DNA from: Chiridota heheva | Taxonomy: Eukaryota; Echinodermata; Holothuroidea; Apodida; Chiridotidae | DNA: 64,000 bases | Reading direction: 5' to 3' | NCBI GenBank assembly: GCA_020152595.1 | Contig: JAIGNY010002044.1 | Coordinates: 135,001-199,000, forward strand | In this document: positions 1 to 58,356 of the stretch, piece after piece | Numbering within the stretch: position 1 is the first letter of the stretch | How the letters are laid out: each line of letters opens with the position of its first letter | Translations under genes and position numbers: made by a program | The notes under the pieces: generated by a model | Databases searched by the model: none | What the model was told of the DNA's origin: nothing | Seen by the model: only the letters and a program-made list of their open reading frames with translations

Positions 1-24
1 CTCCAGCTTGGGCAAAATTCATTC

Positions 25-116
25 AAATCATCATATATCAAATCATCATATATCAAATCATCATATATCAAATCATCATATATCAAATCATCATATATCA
101 AATCATCATATATCAA
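25..116. repeat. 15-bp tandem repeat
   Basis: AAATCATCATATATC is repeated about six times. Confidence 0.9.
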
Positions 117-483
117 ATATCATTTCAACACTTCTGGTAGGAAATTCTGATTATATGTAATGTAAATAACTTTTGGGGAAAAATTATGTTTCTTCAATTC
201 ATCCGTAACACTATACTCCAGTGTTCTTTCTACATACACTCAAGCAGTTTCAGCTGGGTACATAATAGCTAGAAGATAATACAACTATATACTGATTTAT
301 TCAGTAGTTGCATCATAATTGCAAAAAATATGGAACCATTTTTTCCGCTTTTTCTGTGTTAAGCCCAAAATAAAATATCTGTTTATCTGTCAGATAAAAG
401 CACCGGCTGTAAAAATTGCATTGTCATTTTAAAATAAAAAACCCATCAATATTTTATTTTGGTCAAACAATATACTGTGTGGC

Positions 484-1072
484 TTAAAGCATTAGATCAA
501 CAGTAAAGCAAGTTCATCTTTTATGAATAGGAACTCCAAGGAAAGAAAATGGTGAAGAAACTACTTTAATATCTTATTCCATTAAGGAGATATTCAGGTA
601 TAAAGCTTATCTGTGTATAAATGACTGGTGTAGTAAGTCTAATATAGAAAGTTGGCAACCTCATCCTCACTTTTGTAACAATTGTTAATGTATTTTGAAG
701 GAAATTGTTTAAACTTTTTTAATAAATTAATTTTTTCTTGAACTTTCTTTAGGTGGTAAAGGAAAACTATAATTACCCTTACTAGATTCTGGTTTGCTAC
801 TTTCCTAAAATATCCAATGGTTTTTAAACTATAAAACTGCAGGCCAAAATATGATAGATACATAAAGATGTTGAATATAAAACGAAGTTGAGGAATTGAT
901 TATGTGACATCACAACTAGTCTGCATTCAGCCGTTTCTCCCCAAATGGCTCAGAACTTTCATATCTCTTTAATGAAATCAGATTTTTAAATCCTCTCTGC
1001 ACCATTTTGGTTCTTTTGAATTCCTCTTTGGTATAAGTTACTTGCTGGACCCTTGAACTAATAACTTTTCAT
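484..1072. mobile_element. Long-TIR TTAA element, family M1 (diverged copy)
   Basis: The ends are complementary: the start (TTAAAGCATTAGATCAACAG, AAAATGGTGAAGAAA) matches the inverse of 960-1070 (ACCATTTTGG, CTTTGGTATAAGTTACTTG). It resembles the copies at 2515, 13778, 33255 and 62668. No protein is encoded. Confidence 0.6.
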
Positions 1073-1744
1073 CTGATGTCCATATGGGGTTTATGTGTAA
1101 ATAAAAGTTAAAAATATAATTTTGTAACATCGAAAAATATTATATGGAGAGTGCTTAAAAATATAAATTTGTGCTTTTCAAAAGGAAGTTTTTACATTAA
1201 AATACATTTAAATAGGATTAAATTTTATCACTTGATACTCTATACACCAAAGGAAGCTTAAAATTACCTTTCAACTTCCATTTTAGCATAAACATTTCAA
1301 ACAATATTTTCTCCTTTCCTCTTAGACGTCACATTACTGCCGTTTGAGGCCTCTTTATGCAGAGCACCAAGTAGGAAAAGAAGGGGTACCATTTTTGTGT
1401 GTTGAACTTCATGTTTTCATTTAATCTAAAGCGGTTGTGCAAGTGAGTCATGAAATCTGAAACACTTGATGACAGTAAAAAATTGCTAAACGTCTGATAC
1501 AAGGTACTAAAATTTCATATTGCACTTTGTGCGAATACAGAACTACGCACTCAAAATTCAAGGTTTTGTTATCATTCACGTAACTACTAAATGCTGTACA
1601 ACACATATATCAAACACAATATAATTTTTCTTAAACTTCAAATTTAACTAGCCTGAAATACAGTAATATTCTGAATATGAGGTAACAGTAGCATTTGAAG
1701 AAATATGGGAGTCAAGTAAGGAAAAAAAGAAGATCCTCAATCGA

Positions 1745-2245
1745 GCCAAAAAGATGCTTATTCCTGGTTTTCTTGGCATAAGCGGATTAAAGCACATTGC
1801 TCCCACTAGACAGGACGTCAGCCAATCCTGGTTTTCTTGGCATAAGCGGATTGGAGCACATTGCTTCCCTAGACAGGACATCAGCCAATCCTGGTTTTCT
1901 TGGCATAAGCGGATTAGAGCACATTGCTCCCACTAGACAGGACGTCAGCCAATCCTGGTTTTCTTGGCATGAGCGGATTGGAGCACATTGCTTCCCCTAG
2001 ACAGGACGTCAGCCAATCCTGGTTTTCTTTGCATAAGCGGATTAGAGCACATTGCTTCCACTAGACAGGAAGTCAGCCAATCACATGTTAAGTACCAAGC
2101 AGAGCTGGTACTCATTTACAGCTGAGTGGACTGGAGCAAGAACAGTATCTTGCTCAAGGGCACAATGCAGGGACTCCATGACAGGGGTTAAACTAGGTAA
2201 GTTTTGCATAAGAGCATCAATCCTTAACCACTGCACCTTGCACTA
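1745..2245 (-). mobile_element. tRNA-derived SINE with internal 61-bp tandem expansion
   Basis: The minus-strand copy ends at AGTGCAAGGTGCAGTGGTTAAGG (about 2222-2245), the SINE head. Five tandem units of about 61 bp at about 1760-2090 contain GACAGGACGTCAGCCAATCC, a segment of the same SINE seen once at 12645 (GACAGGACGCCAATCC). Confidence 0.65.
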
Positions 2246-2514
2246 ATCATCTGCTTTTTATACTTCAAGAACCAGGTAACAACAGCTAAACTTGAATTAA
2301 AAACATGGAAGTATGATATTTTTTATCAAAATCATTTAAAGATAGACCATATTAGTTTATTACACATGCAAATATTTTACGTATACTTTGGCAAATAAAC
2401 AAAAGCTGTATCTTTACAAGGAACAAAATCTCATCACACATTGAGGTTTACAGAAGAAAGTATTTCTCTTTTACAGATGAATTTTACAGCTGGCTTCAAA
2501 TGAACTGACTTGAT

Positions 2515-3083
2515 TTAAAGGATAAGTTCAGTGGTCAACATGTCCATTATATATAAAAGAGGACTTCAAAGGAAACAAAATGGTGAAGAAAGTGTTCAAA
2601 AATCTTATTTCGTTAAGAAGATCTGTTTATAGCTGTCTTATCTGTGTAGAAATGACTGGTGTACTAAGTCTACTATGGAAAGTTGCTGTCTTCATCCTCA
2701 CATTCCTAACAATGTTAATGTATTTCAAAGAAAGTTTATTTAACTTTTCACTTATAAAATAATTTTTTCTCAAACTTTTTTCAGGTGGTATTTTATAAAT
2801 ACCCTTCCTAGATTTAGTTGAACTACTTTTTTGGCATACCCCATGGTTTTTAAGCCACAAAATCGCAGGACAAAATATGATAGAATATAAAAGGACTGAG
2901 GAATCTGAGGCTATGACATCACAACTACTCTTAATTTCAGTCGTTTTCTACACAAATGATACCAAACTTTAAATTGAGATATCTCTTTAATGGAATAAGA
3001 TTTTAGAATGCTTTCTTCATTATTTTGTTTCTTTTGAAGTCCTCTTTCATATAAAATAGACTTGCGTGACCCCCCTCCTTTAA
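2515..3083. mobile_element. Long-TIR TTAA element, family M1
   Basis: It is bounded by TTAA on both sides (2515-2518, 3080-3083). Left arm AGGATAAGTTCAGTGGTCAA to AAAATGGTGAAGAAAG is inverted at 3005-3075. About 565 bp, non-coding. Confidence 0.75.
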
Positions 3084-3599
3084 GTCTGGTGGTAAAAACT
3101 AAGGAAGCTCATTAATACAAAACTGAACTTGCATATGCATTACACAGATGCATTGGTTTACTTTGAATACGACTTTGCAAGGTAGCATGCAAGAATTATA
3201 AAATCAGGTGAAGATCACGAGGTTTGTTTTATTTAAAAACATGAGTTTGCAGAGCCATACATTCAGATAGATTTGAAAATAAAAATCAGATTGTACAACC
3301 AATGAAATCAACAACACAAATGTTGATGTCTTAAGAAAATAGGCATCCATTCGAAACATATTTTACCTTTTTACAACAATTATTTTTTCAGTAAATTCTG
3401 TGTTAATAATAGCACTCAAAAGTCATAAAAAAGAACATTCTACAGTAAATAGCTTACATCAAGGTGTTATCCTGTCAAGGTTTTCAAAAATATGATATTT
3501 GTTTAAAATTTACATAAAGGTCAAGAGTAACCCCCTTGTCTTTGTTCCTAATCACTGTCAAGATTGCACGTTTTTCTACTCTAAAGGTTTTTCTGCTAT

Positions 3600-4385
3600 G
3601 TTCAGGGTTCCTACCAGGAGTCCCTGTACATTAGAAGTTATATCTGCCCCTGGCCATGGAGGCTGGTGTTAACCCCTGGTTTCAGTGGATCAAGCAGGTG
3701 AGAAAAATGACTCGCACTGGAGAGAACGCCAATCCATCACACACTAACTCCTCGGCAATGCTGGTCCGTTAACTCCATGGCAATACTGGTACTCACTTAA
3801 AGGAATATTCCCTTGGAATTTGATATTTCATAGAGGACAATAAAAGAAATAGATGATGTCATCACAGCACTTCCCTACTATTCTTTATGTATTTTCTTTG
3901 AAAATTAATTTCACACTTTTTAAATGACTGGGAACATATTTTCCTTCAATGATTAAGGATAGTGTAGAGCAAAATTTACAATAACGTTTTCCAATCTGTT
4001 CTTGTAACTTATATTTGAATTATGAAAAATTGGTGATTCATTTTAGAAGAAATACATAAATATTAGTACAGGAAGCGCTGTGATGACATCATAATGATGA
4101 CTTGGACTCGGTACAAAAGTCATTTTGATGTGGGCAAGTTTAAGTTGAATAATTTCTTCTAGGAATGAGATATCAAGATGTTTTTTTTTACCAATCTATT
4201 TCTAAATTTGTTCTCTATCAGATACATACAATGAAATTCCATGGGCCTATTCCTTTAACAGCTGAGTGGACTGAACCAAGTAGAATAAAGAGTTTTGCTC
4301 ACGGACACAATGCACGATTCAGTCAGGGATCAGACCAAGTACCTTGGCATACGAGTGTGACTCTCTACCACTGAGCCACTTCGCT
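3600..4385 (-). mobile_element. tRNA-derived SINE interrupted by a TTAA element
   Basis: SINE body lies at about 3640-3796 and resumes at 4259. It ends near 4385 with sequence that, on the minus strand, reads AGTGGCTCAGTGGTAGAGAG, a tRNA-like A box. The interrupting element is at 3797-4258. Confidence 0.6.
3797..4258. mobile_element. TTAA element, family M2
   Basis: Termini are AGGAATATTCCC and, inverted, AGGAATAGGCCC, flanked by TTAA at both ends. Removing the insert and one TTAA leaves CTCACTTAACAGCTGAG, matching the empty-site sequence CTCATTTACAGCTGAG in the SINE at 2112. TTAA duplications are typical of piggyBac-type transposition. Confidence 0.8.
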
Positions 4386-5008
4386 TCCTGTACGTCACAT
4401 TAAAAACAATTATCACTAAAAAGGAGATTTTATCTGACAAAAAACATTTAGTCATCCCTTTCAGAAAATTGGATTCAATGCACCGTTCATATGTAATATA
4501 TGCATTGGTATGCCTAGGACACTCCTTGCCCCTTCCCCTTGGTAAAGTGTAAGGGAAAATACCCATTAATGCTCTTGAGGTATTAAAGTCCTCTGTACTC
4601 ATCCCTTATCTTTACCAAGTATTATTTTGCACCAGCATCAAATCACAGAAAAGTACAAACTTAGTAACTGCTATCTTGATCTTTTTAAAGCTTGATTTAA
4701 AACTAGATTTTAAAGGCTAATATATCCTTTAATTAAGTCACATCAGAAAAACTGTGGCAGGAAAGCTAACTTTGAGCAAAGCAGGTTTGTACGATTCTAA
4801 ATATTTCAACTGTATAAAATATCCACAGATTAAAATACAAAAATCCCTCAAATTTACACGTCATCCTTGATGCAGAATATGTCACAAACAGTAAAGCACT
4901 TCTATAAAACACACCTTTTTTTGGATATATATCAAATTGGTTTCTTAAAATTCATTTTACTGAAGAAAAAAAAACATTTTTACTGTTGGTGCAGCTTGAA
5001 ATATATAC

Positions 5009-5015
5009 TTTTATT
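5009..5015 (-). terminator. Candidate polyadenylation signal AATAAAA
   Basis: On the minus strand an AATAAAA lies about 120 nt after the USP2-like stop codon. Such hexamers are frequent in AT-rich DNA, so this is a candidate only. Confidence 0.35.
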
Positions 5016-5133
5016 CTAATTTTCGCAACAGTCTAAAACCTCATCACGATCGATTTACATAAATAAAAGGAACATTAGGTTCCCATTTGAACAACTTTCT
5101 AATATATTGCTTTAAGTTGGCCACTAATTTACG

Positions 5134-51233
<46,100 letters not shown>

Positions 51234-53680
51234 GAATCAACTGTTTTGAGCAAATCTGAGACAAAGTATCTGCTCTGTGGCTATCTGGACACATTATGGC
51301 CTTATACGGCCATCAGCACATATTAGAAACTTTTCATTCATTACAATACTGTAAAGTCACACCATAACAAAAATTCCTTTCCTTTTGTCACATTTTGAGA
51401 GCCACAAATAAAGTTACATGAATCATTTAATTCCTCAAGTCAAAATCCCATCCATCTTCACAATTGTAGCTGACAGGAAGCAAAGATCTGAAAGAAATGA
51501 TAACTAAAAGTTATACACTTCCACAGGAGGCATCGAGGAGGAGAGGGTACATATTACCCAAGAAGCTATAAAATTTACGTCTTAATATCAGAAAAGGAAT
51601 GAAAGTAATCAGTGATAAATAGCCCAAGGGTCTTCATTTTACCAGCTATAATTTTCAGATTGAAAAAGGTATCACTGAAAATTATCTATAAGCCCCAATC
51701 ATTTCATTAGGAATATGGCCACCCACACACACACACATGGATATCCTGCAGGACCTGCAATGCTGTTCACAAAGAACTGACGCATACAAATATACATTCT
51801 GTATGCATCAGTTCTATGTGAATGGCACTGTAGGATATCCATGTGTACATGTGTAGAATTCAATTGCAGAACATCAAAGAACTTTGAAAAACCCGAGGAC
51901 ATTTTAAGTACAAAATGTTGACACTTTAATTGCCATACAAACCAATAAACATCATATAATCCCTGCAGATGGTCTGCACTCTGCAGAGAGCTTCAGATAT
52001 TAAATCCATCCTACTTAAGCATAAACCACTGTAAGTTTGTAAGTATAAAACCACACAATTCTTGTTAAATATCTAACTGCACTTCTCAATTTCTTTTCAT
52101 TTTGCATTTTACATTAGTTGTTCTGCTCCCTAAAGTTTCAAACAGTCATACCCGACCTGATCAATAACCAGGTCAGGTCAGATTTTCCCTTTATTTTCTT
52201 TATTCTGAAAAACCTTGGATGTTGTGGAAGTTGGTGCTGAGTATCATATAAGCAATGGATGAAGTCCTTATTGTGTGGGTATTTTGATTAATATAAAGTG
52301 GTCTCACTATTTTGTAAATTTGTGGTCATGATTTGCTGAAACAAATTTTTAAGGAAAAGGACAAGTCATAAAAGAAGCACACATGTTACCTTCAAATTGA
52401 TTCAAGACAATGAAAAGTAGCCAAATTGCAACCCATAAAAATAATAAAAACTTTTTCAAAATTACAGTAATTAGAAATTGGTACTGTAAATTTTTCTTTT
52501 TGAACATACTGTAGTGTTAATACATTATATTCATGCAAATGTCTTATAAGGTACAGTACAGTACTCTGTACATGTACAGTATATGGATATGCAGCTAAAC
52601 AACAATGGCTAAATTGCTTTAAAATATTAAAAAAATAAAAAGCATAATTTCATCAAAATCATTTAAACACTGACCGTTTTACAGTGTTTTTAGGAAAGTA
52701 CATACAGATTTTAAGCAGTTCACCCATGGATGCTGTCAGTCACACATCACAAATTTTGCATAAATTAAAAACTTATCAAACTATAATTAGCCATAACTCA
52801 AAAATTCAAAGTGCTTTTTTCATATACAGAAAATGCCCACAGAGCAAAATAGTCAGCGCAAAGCCACACCTCACTCATCACTTTCTTTACACAATACACC
52901 AGTTCACACTTCCAGTCTGCTCATGCGCACAAGGATATATCGCCTTTCAAGTAAACAAACCAACCAGCTTGAGTGCACAACAAAATACGCTCTTGCTTTG
53001 CGTAGTATTATTGCGCGTCGTTTAGAATGCACACATTGTGTACATGGCCTAAGGTTATTAAATCGGCCCAAAATTTTACTTTCTGTGTTAGGACAACATA
53101 AGTTTTTCCTGATGACTTAATATTACCAAGAATACTCCAAGATACATAACATATTAAGAAAAGAAAAACATTGAAGCCACAGAATTTTGAATAAAGTGAC
53201 TTTTAAAAATTGTTATCGTTACAGTCAATAGGGAATATTGTTTGTTTACTCGCAACTCAAAATGGTGGATGAAACTGTGCACATGTCTCTAACGTGAAAG
53301 AGAAACTCCATGAAGTTCTGTAAGTATGAGTTTTGTTTTGTTTTTCAATCCTTCACTAACATATGGCAAAAACAAACTTTATATGCAAGAATCCCTCATA
53401 CAAATATCCCTATCAATACTTTGGCAAACAATGTTTCCCTTAAGTTCAAGGATACTTCTTTTTTGTGTGTGTGTTGCATTTGGAAATGAATGTCTACAGT
53501 TAATCACTTGGGAAACTTTTCTGTTTTGTATTACAACATATGAAATAAAGAAAACAGAATATGTCTAAATGTGTAACAAGCCAAAATAAATACATACAGT
53601 AGATATATATAACTTCAAATGGTAAAATTGGTTGAAATATGCTAATCCTGTTTCAAAATCATTTCACTAAACCCTTTGAT
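51234..53680. other. 5' flank of the USP2-like gene
   Basis: Apart from the hairpin at 51739 I see no gene, repeat or clear promoter element. Any 5' UTR exon and the transcription start would lie here or beyond. Confidence 0.5.
51739..51843. repeat. Hairpin about 500 bp upstream of exon 1
   Basis: ATGGATATCCTGCAG and GTTCACAAAGAACTGACGCA pair with TGCATCAGTTCTATGTGAA and CTGTAGGATATCCAT. The stem is about 40 bp with one bulge of about 10 nt and a loop of about 11 nt. It resembles a small MITE or a microRNA-type foldback. Confidence 0.6.
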
Positions 53681-56120
53681 CTAGAAAGGGGCAGGGTGTC
53701 ACTAACCAAAGGGGGAAATTATAAGGGGCACTTTAAAGGAACTTGAAGAGTCAAATTAGAAAAGAAGTGTGTCTGGATCATTTTATATTGGAAAACTGTA
53801 ATCAGCATGAAAAGAAGGCAAAATACAATAGTTCTCTAAAGTAGGGAGCTATTGGGGCAGGGTGAAGGCAATCAGGGCCAGGGTGTAAGCTTGGGCGATA
53901 TATTAATATTTCGATATATTTTAATGTTAACCTATATTGATATGGCCAATATTGAGTTCAAGGGTCATATCAACAAATCTATATTAAGGTTTTCAATAAT
54001 ACACAATACATGAACTATTAAAAAGCTACACATGACTATCAAACTATCAAGTATGTTTTATTAAACAACTACAAAAAGTTAATAAATTTCATTTATATTA
54101 AAGTTTCAGGCAGTCAGCTATGATAAAACTTTATTAAAACATTAATATTGTGATAACAACTACCCCAAAATCCTTCCATGAACAGAAGATATCTTGACTC
54201 ATGGAGTACAGAAGCATTGCGCAATACTTCAACTTTACACTTGCTTACGATGTTCAGACAACAAAAATCATAAAATGTTGAATCCTCAAACATCGTGTTA
54301 AGTTTTCTCAAAAGGAATACTGAATCTGAATTTTTATATCAAACAGTCATTAATTGACGAATCACTGACAAAACTGAGGTTTTTCTCACTTTTTTGTTTG
54401 TTCAGAAAGTCTAAAAGTGACAGACTGGTCATGAAAGCCTGGTCTTGCCAGATCGATCAGATACTGTATACATAGTACTGTGGTTCTAGCTACGGTGGGC
54501 GGCGCTGGGCGGGCCCGCCCAGGACTCTCAATTCCCGCCCACCACTCAGCTCTAAGATTCACTCTTCCCCCAGCACTAAAAATTTCAATTCAGTTCAATA
54601 ATTCAGTGTTTAAATAGATCTCCTTTTAATCTCGCTCTATTTATGTTATCCCTGATTTACACAGATATCATAACATACATTACGCACATTAAATTCCCAT
54701 CAAAACAACTGAACAATAGGAATTTAACGCAATTGAATGTACATACTGTATTATCATAAAATCACGCATACACAAAGCTCTTTGTATAAACGTACCTACA
54801 TGCACACAGTGCAGGTTCATGTTTGAATCCTTGTGAATCACTGCTGGCAGCTTGCCAAGTCCATCACTTGCCATACCAACAAACTTTAACAACGCAAAAA
54901 TTACCCCCCCCCCCCCTCCCCCACCCCCTCCTTCAAAGGCCCAAGGCGTACTTATAAACCAGTCCAAATGTAAGTAACCAATCACATTTGTTATAAACCC
55001 TATATGCACTTAACATTATAATGGACTGATCGATATTCTTTTGATTTGTAAGGGATTTTATATTGTAATAGTTGTTGCGTAGTTCATAGGAACATGTGCC
55101 GCTTGGCTTTTGTCGAACGATACTGGGATGAAAATAAAAGCGGTTAAAAGTTTGGGCAAGATGAATAACAATGGGAATTGAGAGAAGAGTTTCCGGCATA
55201 TGTTTGTACTTTTTTTTTGGGGGCACTTTGACAGTTAAATATCTATTGTATTTTGAATATCCATTGTACACAATAAATATTTTGTAAATCCTTCTACCAT
55301 TCCGATTGAAAAAACAAAAAAAAAACTTTTTCATTGTCAATTTGTCAATAGAAGTGGACTAAATTTGAACAGTTTTTCATGGGAGCGGGGTCTAGGAGGT
55401 CACCTTGGATTATCACTAAAGCCCAGCACTCAAACTTGTAGCTAGAACCCTGCACAGTACTGTAACTACACACAGTATCACTACTGTACAGTACTTTACT
55501 ACAGTATGTACACACATCTACCACTGTTTCTTCCGAGTCACAACACTTGTGCGATGATTGAAGCAAACTAGAAATTGGATTTTATGTGTCATATACTGTA
55601 TGGACTTCTGAATATCTAGAAGTCCATAAAATGCTATCAAAATAATGCCTTTTCAGTAGAACATTCATGAGAAGTGAGATATAAAATATAAAGAAAATTT
55701 GGAGCCGATTTTTGTAAGCATACAGTGTAGGTAGGCTTAGTACCAGTTCCACAACATTTTTTTTTTTTAAGAATATGCCAAGGACTGAACTTTTTCAATG
55801 TTTCTGTGCTTGATCTTTTGAGATACAAACGATGTAAAGAACATTTCTAAGCATAGTGGGTGTTTATTTGTTATATATATATTTTGCAGTGATTTCTGTT
55901 AATTTGTACAAAATGTTTTACTTATAGACTTTTTTGAGCCGAGATGACATTACCTTGCCCAAAACAGTACATACGACTTACGTATGACGTCATATAATTT
56001 GCATATCGATATTTTAATAATACTGATATTTTTCAGGCGATATATCGATATTGCATAATGCTCAATACTGCCCAAGCTTGGGCGCACCTCTCTGAAGAAA
56101 AAAAAAAGCGAAACTAGGGC
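53680..56120. mobile_element. M11-like element carrying a nested 2.2-kb insert
   Basis: GGGGCAGGGTG sequence at 53690-53885 continues after 56084 (CACCTCTCTGAAG ... GCGAAACTAGGGC), split by an element at 53887-56083 whose ends carry AAGCTTGGGC inverted (CCCAAGCTTGGGCG at right) and ATATCGATAT-type arms. Inside it a further element lies at about 54481-55453, with GTTCTAGCTAC inverted ends. Confidence 0.55.
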
Positions 56121-56457
56121 CTGTTTACTGATTATGCCACAAAATCAGATTTAGGTGGGGAGGGGACACAGGATCATACAAAGAAGGAGAACAGTGTTTT
56201 TCATAATCTTATAAATTTTTGATTCCCCCCCTTCTCTTTCTCCAGGAATTATGGCCCTATCCTCATCATACTCCCATGGAAAATCCAGATCATTAAAAAT
56301 GTAAAACCAATGGCTCTTTGTGATTCTATGTTTTTAATTGCATACCAATTAATATTCAGTGTTATGAAACAATATACATTACACAATGTATTCCTGTAAT
56401 TGCTTCTTGCTTCTTCTTTTCTATTTGCAGACTTTCAAACTTTTGTCTGCTTTATTG

Positions 56458-57115
56458 TTAAAGGAATATTCGCATGGTTTTTAGAATATTCCATGGTTTA
56501 TTGTAATATTCCCATGTTTTTGTGTAATATTCCATGTTTTTTGTAATACTCCCATGTTTTTTTGTAATACTCCCATGTTTTTTGTAATATTCCCATGGTT
56601 TTTTTGTAATATTCCCATGTTTTATGTAATATTCCCATGTTTTTGTATAGTATTCCCATGTTTTGTTGTTGTTGTGATATTCCCATGGTTTTTTGCAATA
56701 TTCGCATGGTTTTTTTGCAATATTCCCATGGCTTTTGGTAATATTCCCATGTTTTTGTTTGTAATATTCCCATGTTTTTTGATGTTGTAATATTCCCATG
56801 TTTGTTTTTGCTATATTCCCATGGGTTTTTTGTTGTTGTAATATTCCCATGGTTTGGGGGAGAATATTCCCATGGTTTTTTTTAAATATTCCCATGGTTT
56901 TTTGTAATATTCCCATGGCTATTTTAAAACATTCCCATAATTTTTTCCCTAATATTCCCATGGGTTTTTCTAATATTCCCATGGTCTTTTGTAATATTCC
57001 CAGTTTTTTGTAATATTCCCATGCTTTTTTTGTAATATTCCCATGGCTGTTTTCTAATATTCCCATGGGCTTTTCTAATATTCCATGGTTTTTTTGGTTT
57101 TTGCCATGGTTTTTT
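56458..57115. repeat. Minisatellite TAATATTCCCATGGTTTTTTG, copy 1
   Basis: About 30 units of 18-24 bp built on ATATTCCCATGG. It opens at TTAAAGGAATATTCGCATGG, the terminus of family M2. Open frames on both strands (MGILQKT-type and NIPMVFC-type repeats) are products of the repeat. Confidence 0.95.
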
Positions 57116-57119
57116 GTAA

Positions 57120-58356
57120 AATTCCTATTGTTATCTGTAGGAGTTTGAAGGTTGGAGTGAATTAATAGAAGGTAATGGATACCACAGAGGTCAGCAGTGA
57201 CCTTCCAACTAAAATTGAGGTTGGGGGAACAGATAAGACCGGCCAATACAGGTGAGGGAGTCTATAGCAGGGTGAAAGCACAGTAGGTCAGGAAGTTAGT
57301 GTTGAGTAGGGAGAGGCTGTGCTGTCAAAGAGTGTTTTTGACAAGCTTGCCTCTGGGGGTGGTGGTATTGGAGCTCCACAGGAGGTTGTGGGCGTTGAAG
57401 TCACCAAGAAGGGGAGGGGTGGGGAGCTAAGAGACGAGGTTGTTAAGGCTGATTGGCTAAACGTTGGTGTTGGGGGTGGGGAGGGGGGAGATAGAGATAA
57501 AGATAGATAGGGCTGTGTGAGATATCATGTCTAATGAGAATGGAGATGCCCTCACAGGTCCTGTCGGAATCCTCTTGATGTTTATTGTAGCAAGAGAAGT
57601 TATTGAGGGAATAATGGACAGTGGTTTTCAGGAAGGTTTCTTGTAGGCAAAAGACGACCAGGTTGAAGGTTATGGCCAGAAGGTCAATTTCCTCTGAGTT
57701 GGCCTGAAGGCTTCTGATGTTCCATTGTATAATGTTGTGAGTTTTATTGTAATCGTTTCCGTTGTACACCATTAGGAGGCAGGGGAGGGGTTACAGTATC
57801 TCAAGGAAGATCTGTTGTGTCTGGGATGGCTTGTTTTTTCTTTTGAAAATTGGATGAAAAAAAACTGTTTGTTGGTTTGTTGGCCAGGTTGGTTTCAGTA
57901 TGATGGCATTTGAGATGCTGGGGTAGGGGACGGTGGGTCCTACAAAAGGAAAGAAGGTTGGGGAGATACATGTAGGTGGTGGTGGAGGTGGCTTGTGTAA
58001 TGGATGTGGTTGGGTTGTTGGCAAAGGCGATGGTCTTAGGGCATGTGAGTCAGTTTTACTTGTGTTGGGGAAGGGAGGGGGGGGGGATAATGGTGATTGT
58101 GCTAGAGTAGGAAGGTTTGGTGTGGAGGAAAGCGAGGAATTGCTTTCTGGCCTCCAGGTAAAAGATGCTGGGATTTTCGATTTTTAGTTTAGTTATCTGT
58201 CTTTCCTAAAGTCGGAAGGGGGGGGGAAGAGGGGGGGGGGAAGAGGGGGGGGGGTGAGGGGCAGTCTTTTGGGAAGGAGGGATGGTTGGCTGGGTGAATA
58301 CCATCACAATTGGTACAGTGTAGGGTTTTAGTGCAAAAGGCACTGTCATGGTCTGA
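57120..58356 (-). pseudogene. Family A retrotransposon fragment, unit 1
   Basis: The minus strand holds gag-like and endonuclease pieces (IIQWNIRSLQANSEEIDLL, FCLQETFLKTT, GISILIRHDISHSPI), matching 29490-30850 of the longer copy. It is cut at the gag knuckles by the duplication junction. Confidence 0.8.

Larger units (their letters stand above)
55357..58356. repeat. 3.0-kb direct tandem duplication, unit 1
   Basis: It begins GACTAAATTTGAACAG and ends at GTCTGAG before the next GACTAAATTT. It includes part of the nested elements, the minisatellite (56458-57115) and a retrotransposon EN-to-gag fragment. Unit 2 starts exactly 3000 bp later. Confidence 0.9.

Noticed and set aside
55345-55566. 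Cys-rich 73-codon ORF (HKCCDSEETVVDVCTYC), repeated at 58345-58566
   Set aside because: It lies in nested repeat elements and is present twice only because of the 3-kb duplication; no splice context or family match is visible.
56458-57246. 262-codon minus-strand ORF of NHGNITKK-type repeats
   Set aside because: It is a translation of the ATATTCCCATGG minisatellite; the opposite strand is open too.
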